The position numbers and the translations under genes are program-made. From NCBI GenBank assembly GCA_050247135.1, contig JBFWUT010000022.1:1-44524 (forward strand): a stretch of 44,524 nt of DNA, given 5' to 3'. The notes under the pieces are model-generated. The model ran no database searches. It was not told where the DNA came from and was given only the letters and a program-made list of their open reading frames with translations. This document shows, piece by piece, positions 42,558 to 44,524 of the stretch (positions within the stretch are counted from its first letter, which is position 1; every line of letters starts with the position of its first letter). This DNA is from Berkiella sp050247135. Its GTDB lineage: Bacteria > Pseudomonadota > Gammaproteobacteria > Berkiellales > Berkiellaceae.

Positions 42558-44524
42558 CCAATGCGCCCATGACAATGTTTAAATTTCTTACCTGAACCAC
42601 AAGGACAGTTCTCATTACGGCCCACTTTAGGCGCCATACGAACGACATTGCCACCGCCACCTGCTGCGCTCATTTTTTGGTCCATGTTCAGCACTTCTTG
42701 TTCTTCTTCGCTTAACGCCATGGAAGCTGCCTGGGGATGACGAAACTCCATGGCTTGATTGTTAAATTCCCGACGCTCAGCATCCTGTGCGTCAAACGCT
42801 TCAATATCCGCCGCCGCGTCAATTTCGACCATCGTTAAAATACTGATCACTTGCCGCTTAATGCTATCTAGCAAAGCAGTAAACAGATTGAAAGCTTCTT
42901 TTTTATATTCTTGACGTGGATCTTTTTGCGCATATCCTCTCAAGAAAATACTTTGGCGCAAATGTTCCATTTGCGAGAGGTGATCTTTCCAATGCGAATC
43001 GAGCGCATGCAGCATCACTGACTTTTCAAAGCGTCGCATCATCTCACTACCAATGCGTGCCTCTTTTTCTTCATGAATTTTTGTTACTTCTTTTAAAATG
43101 CGTTCTCGAAGTAGCTCTTCATGCAGATCTTTTTCATTTTCTAGCCACTGTGAAATAGGCAGCTTCAATCCTAAATCAGCATCAAGCGTTCTTTCTAAAC
43201 CTTCAATGTCCCACATGTCTTCAATACTTTGTGGTGGAATATATTCTGAAATAATTCCATTGACGACTGACTCGCGGATCGCAACGATGCTATCGGATAT
43301 ATCTTCGGTCGCCATCAAAGCATCACGTTGATCATAAATCACTTTACGCTGATCATTGGCGACGTTGTCATATTCTAAAAGTTGCTTACGAATATCGAAG
43401 TTGTGACCTTCTACTTTGCGCTGCGCATTTTCAATCGCCCGCGATACCCAAGGATGGGTAATCGATTCGCCTGGCTGCACACCTAAACGACGCATGAGAC
43501 CCGTCATTTTGTCGGAGCCGAAAATACGCATCAGGTTATCTTCTAGTGATAAGTAAAAAAGTGATGAGCCTGGATCGCCTTGACGGCCAGAACGACCTCG
43601 TAGCTGATTATCAATCCGGCGAGATTCGTGGCGTTCGGTGCCAATAATATGCAAACCACCTGCTTTGACAACTGCATCATGACGGACTTGCCAATCTTTT
43701 AGTATGTCTTGAATTTGTTCATCGGTGGGATTTTCCAAGGCACGGATCTCCGCTTCTTTAGAACCGCCTAATACGATGTCCGTTCCTCGACCGGCCATAT
43801 TAGTCGCAATCGTCACTGTTCCGGGGCGTCCCGCTTCAGCCACAATTTGTGCTTCTTGATCGTGGAATTTTGCATTTAATACTTGATGCTTAATTTTGTG
43901 TTTTTGCAAAATATTCGATAATAATTCGGAAGTCTCAATAGACGCTGTGCCCACCAAAACGGGACGTCCTAATTTCACTTTATCTTTGACTTCTCCGATA
44001 ATAGCTTCAAACTTCTCTTCTTTGGTCAAGTAAATCATATCAGCATTGTCTTGACGAACGCAGGGCTTATTGGTGGGTATCACTACCACTTCTAAACCAT
44101 AAATTTGCTGAAACTCATACGCTTCAGTGTCAGCTGTTCCTGTCATTCCCGCTAATTTATCATAAAGTCTAAAAAAGTTTTGGAAAGTAATAGAAGCCAG
44201 CGTTTGGTTTTCGCTTTGAATGGTAACGCGCTCTTTGGCTTCCACCGCTTGATGTAAACCATCAGACCAGCGACGACCAGGCATACCTCTGCCGGTGTGC
44301 TCATCTACAATCACAACCTCATTGTTGTGAACGATATAGTCCACATCACGTTTAAAAATCGCGTGGGCACGAAGGCTAGCATTTAAATGATGCAATAAAC
44401 CGATATGGGTAGGATCGTAAAGGCTTTTACCTGTTTGCAACAACCCTTCTTTTACCAATAACGCTTCGATACGATTATGCCCTTCTTCTGTCAGCGTTAC
44501 TTGCTTGGATTTTTCATCGATTGC
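42554..44524 (-). CDS. secA: Preprotein translocase ATPase SecA (5' part outside the window)
   Basis: About 656 C-terminal residues are visible, and the frame stays open to the window edge. Motifs are present in order: GMTGTADTEAYEF, VIPTNKP, NMAGRGTDIVLGG and GTERHESRRIDNQLRGRSGRQGDPG of the second nucleotide-binding fold, then the helical scaffold and wing, and the C-terminal zinc/SecB tail CPCGSGKKFKHCHG. It drives protein export through SecYEG. It is coupled to mutT by an ATGA overlap. Confidence 0.98.
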   Translation of the reverse strand, partial: AIDEKSKQVTLTEEGHNRIEALLVKEGLLQTGKSLYDPTHIGLLHHLNASLRAHAIFKRDVDYIVHNNEVVIVDEHTGRGMPGRRWSDGLHQAVEAKERVTIQSENQTLASITFQNFFRLYDKLAGMTGTADTEAYEFQQIYGLEVVVIPTNKPCVRQDNADMIYLTKEEKFEAIIGEVKDKVKLGRPVLVGTASIETSELLSNILQKHKIKHQVLNAKFHDQEAQIVAEAGRPGTVTIATNMAGRGTDIVLGGSKEAEIRALENPTDEQIQDILKDWQVRHDAVVKAGGLHIIGTERHESRRIDNQLRGRSGRQGDPGSSLFYLSLEDNLMRIFGSDKMTGLMRRLGVQPGESITHPWVSRAIENAQRKVEGHNFDIRKQLLEYDNVANDQRKVIYDQRDALMATEDISDSIVAIRESVVNGIISEYIPPQSIEDMWDIEGLERTLDADLGLKLPISQWLENEKDLHEELLRERILKEVTKIHEEKEARIGSEMMRRFEKSVMLHALDSHWKDHLSQMEHLRQSIFLRGYAQKDPRQEYKKEAFNLFTALLDSIKRQVISILTMVEIDAAADIEAFDAQDAERREFNNQAMEFRHPQAASMALSEEEQEVLNMDQKMSAAGGGGNVVRMAPKVGRNENCPCGSGKKFKHCHGRIG

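Overview
The window (44.5 kb, moderately AT-rich) comes from a Gram-negative gammaproteobacterium. The strongest placement evidence is the conserved block secA-mutT // yacG-zapD-coaE-pilD-pilC-pilB-pilA. Several large, coiled-coil, proline-rich or eukaryotic-like kinase genes with no recognisable housekeeping role suggest an intracellular or amoeba-associated lineage such as the Legionellales (Legionella/Coxiella/Berkiella-like). That lineage call is an inference from gene content, not a database match.

Layout. (1) 0-6 kb: accessory genes: the tail of an unknown gene, a possible 36-aa small ORF, a small coiled-coil protein, a divergent LysR/DUF2798 pair, an exported protein, a microcin-like peptide with a double-glycine leader, an alpha/beta hydrolase and an orphan 312-aa protein. 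(2) 5.8-7 kb: a gene-free block made of a 281-bp tandem repeat packed with GC-rich palindromes; a related cluster lies at 9.27-9.41 kb. (3) 7-12 kb: a TIGR01777 epimerase, a class I glutamine amidotransferase, a small unknown, a nitronate monooxygenase-like enzyme, an exported phosphodiester glycosidase-like protein and a TetR regulator. (4) 12-17 kb: a co-directional run NYN nuclease - gshA - gshB - second double-glycine peptide - peptide deformylase - PAP2 phosphatase. (5) 17-24 kb: an effector-like patch with a Ser/Thr kinase-like protein bracketed by repeats, a periplasmic PAP2 phosphatase, an atypical APH/PI4K-like kinase, a proline-rich protein with SH3-ligand-like motifs and a membrane-anchored unknown. 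(6) 24-27.6 kb: nhaA, a GAF/degenerate GGDEF/EAL protein and tRNA-Thr(CGT). (7) 27.7-38 kb: type IV pilus locus: a sigma-54-type promoter, two tandem pilins, a three-gene membrane glycosylation module (GT-C/TPR, GT2, flippase-like), then pilB, pilC, pilD, coaE, zapD, yacG. (8) 38-44.5 kb, minus strand: a 1335-aa coiled-coil protein, mutT and secA (cut by the window end).

How it may work together. The pilus block is self-consistent: pilins are transcribed from a sigma-54 promoter, a hairpin after the second pilin limits read-through, the GT2/flippase/GT-C trio could build and transfer a lipid-linked sugar to the pilin, and PilB/C/D assemble and process it. gshA/gshB make glutathione. The two double-glycine peptides resemble colicin V-type precursors, but the peptidase-transporter they would need is not in the window. 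The kinases, proline-rich protein and 1335-aa protein are candidate secreted effectors; no secretion system genes are visible here.
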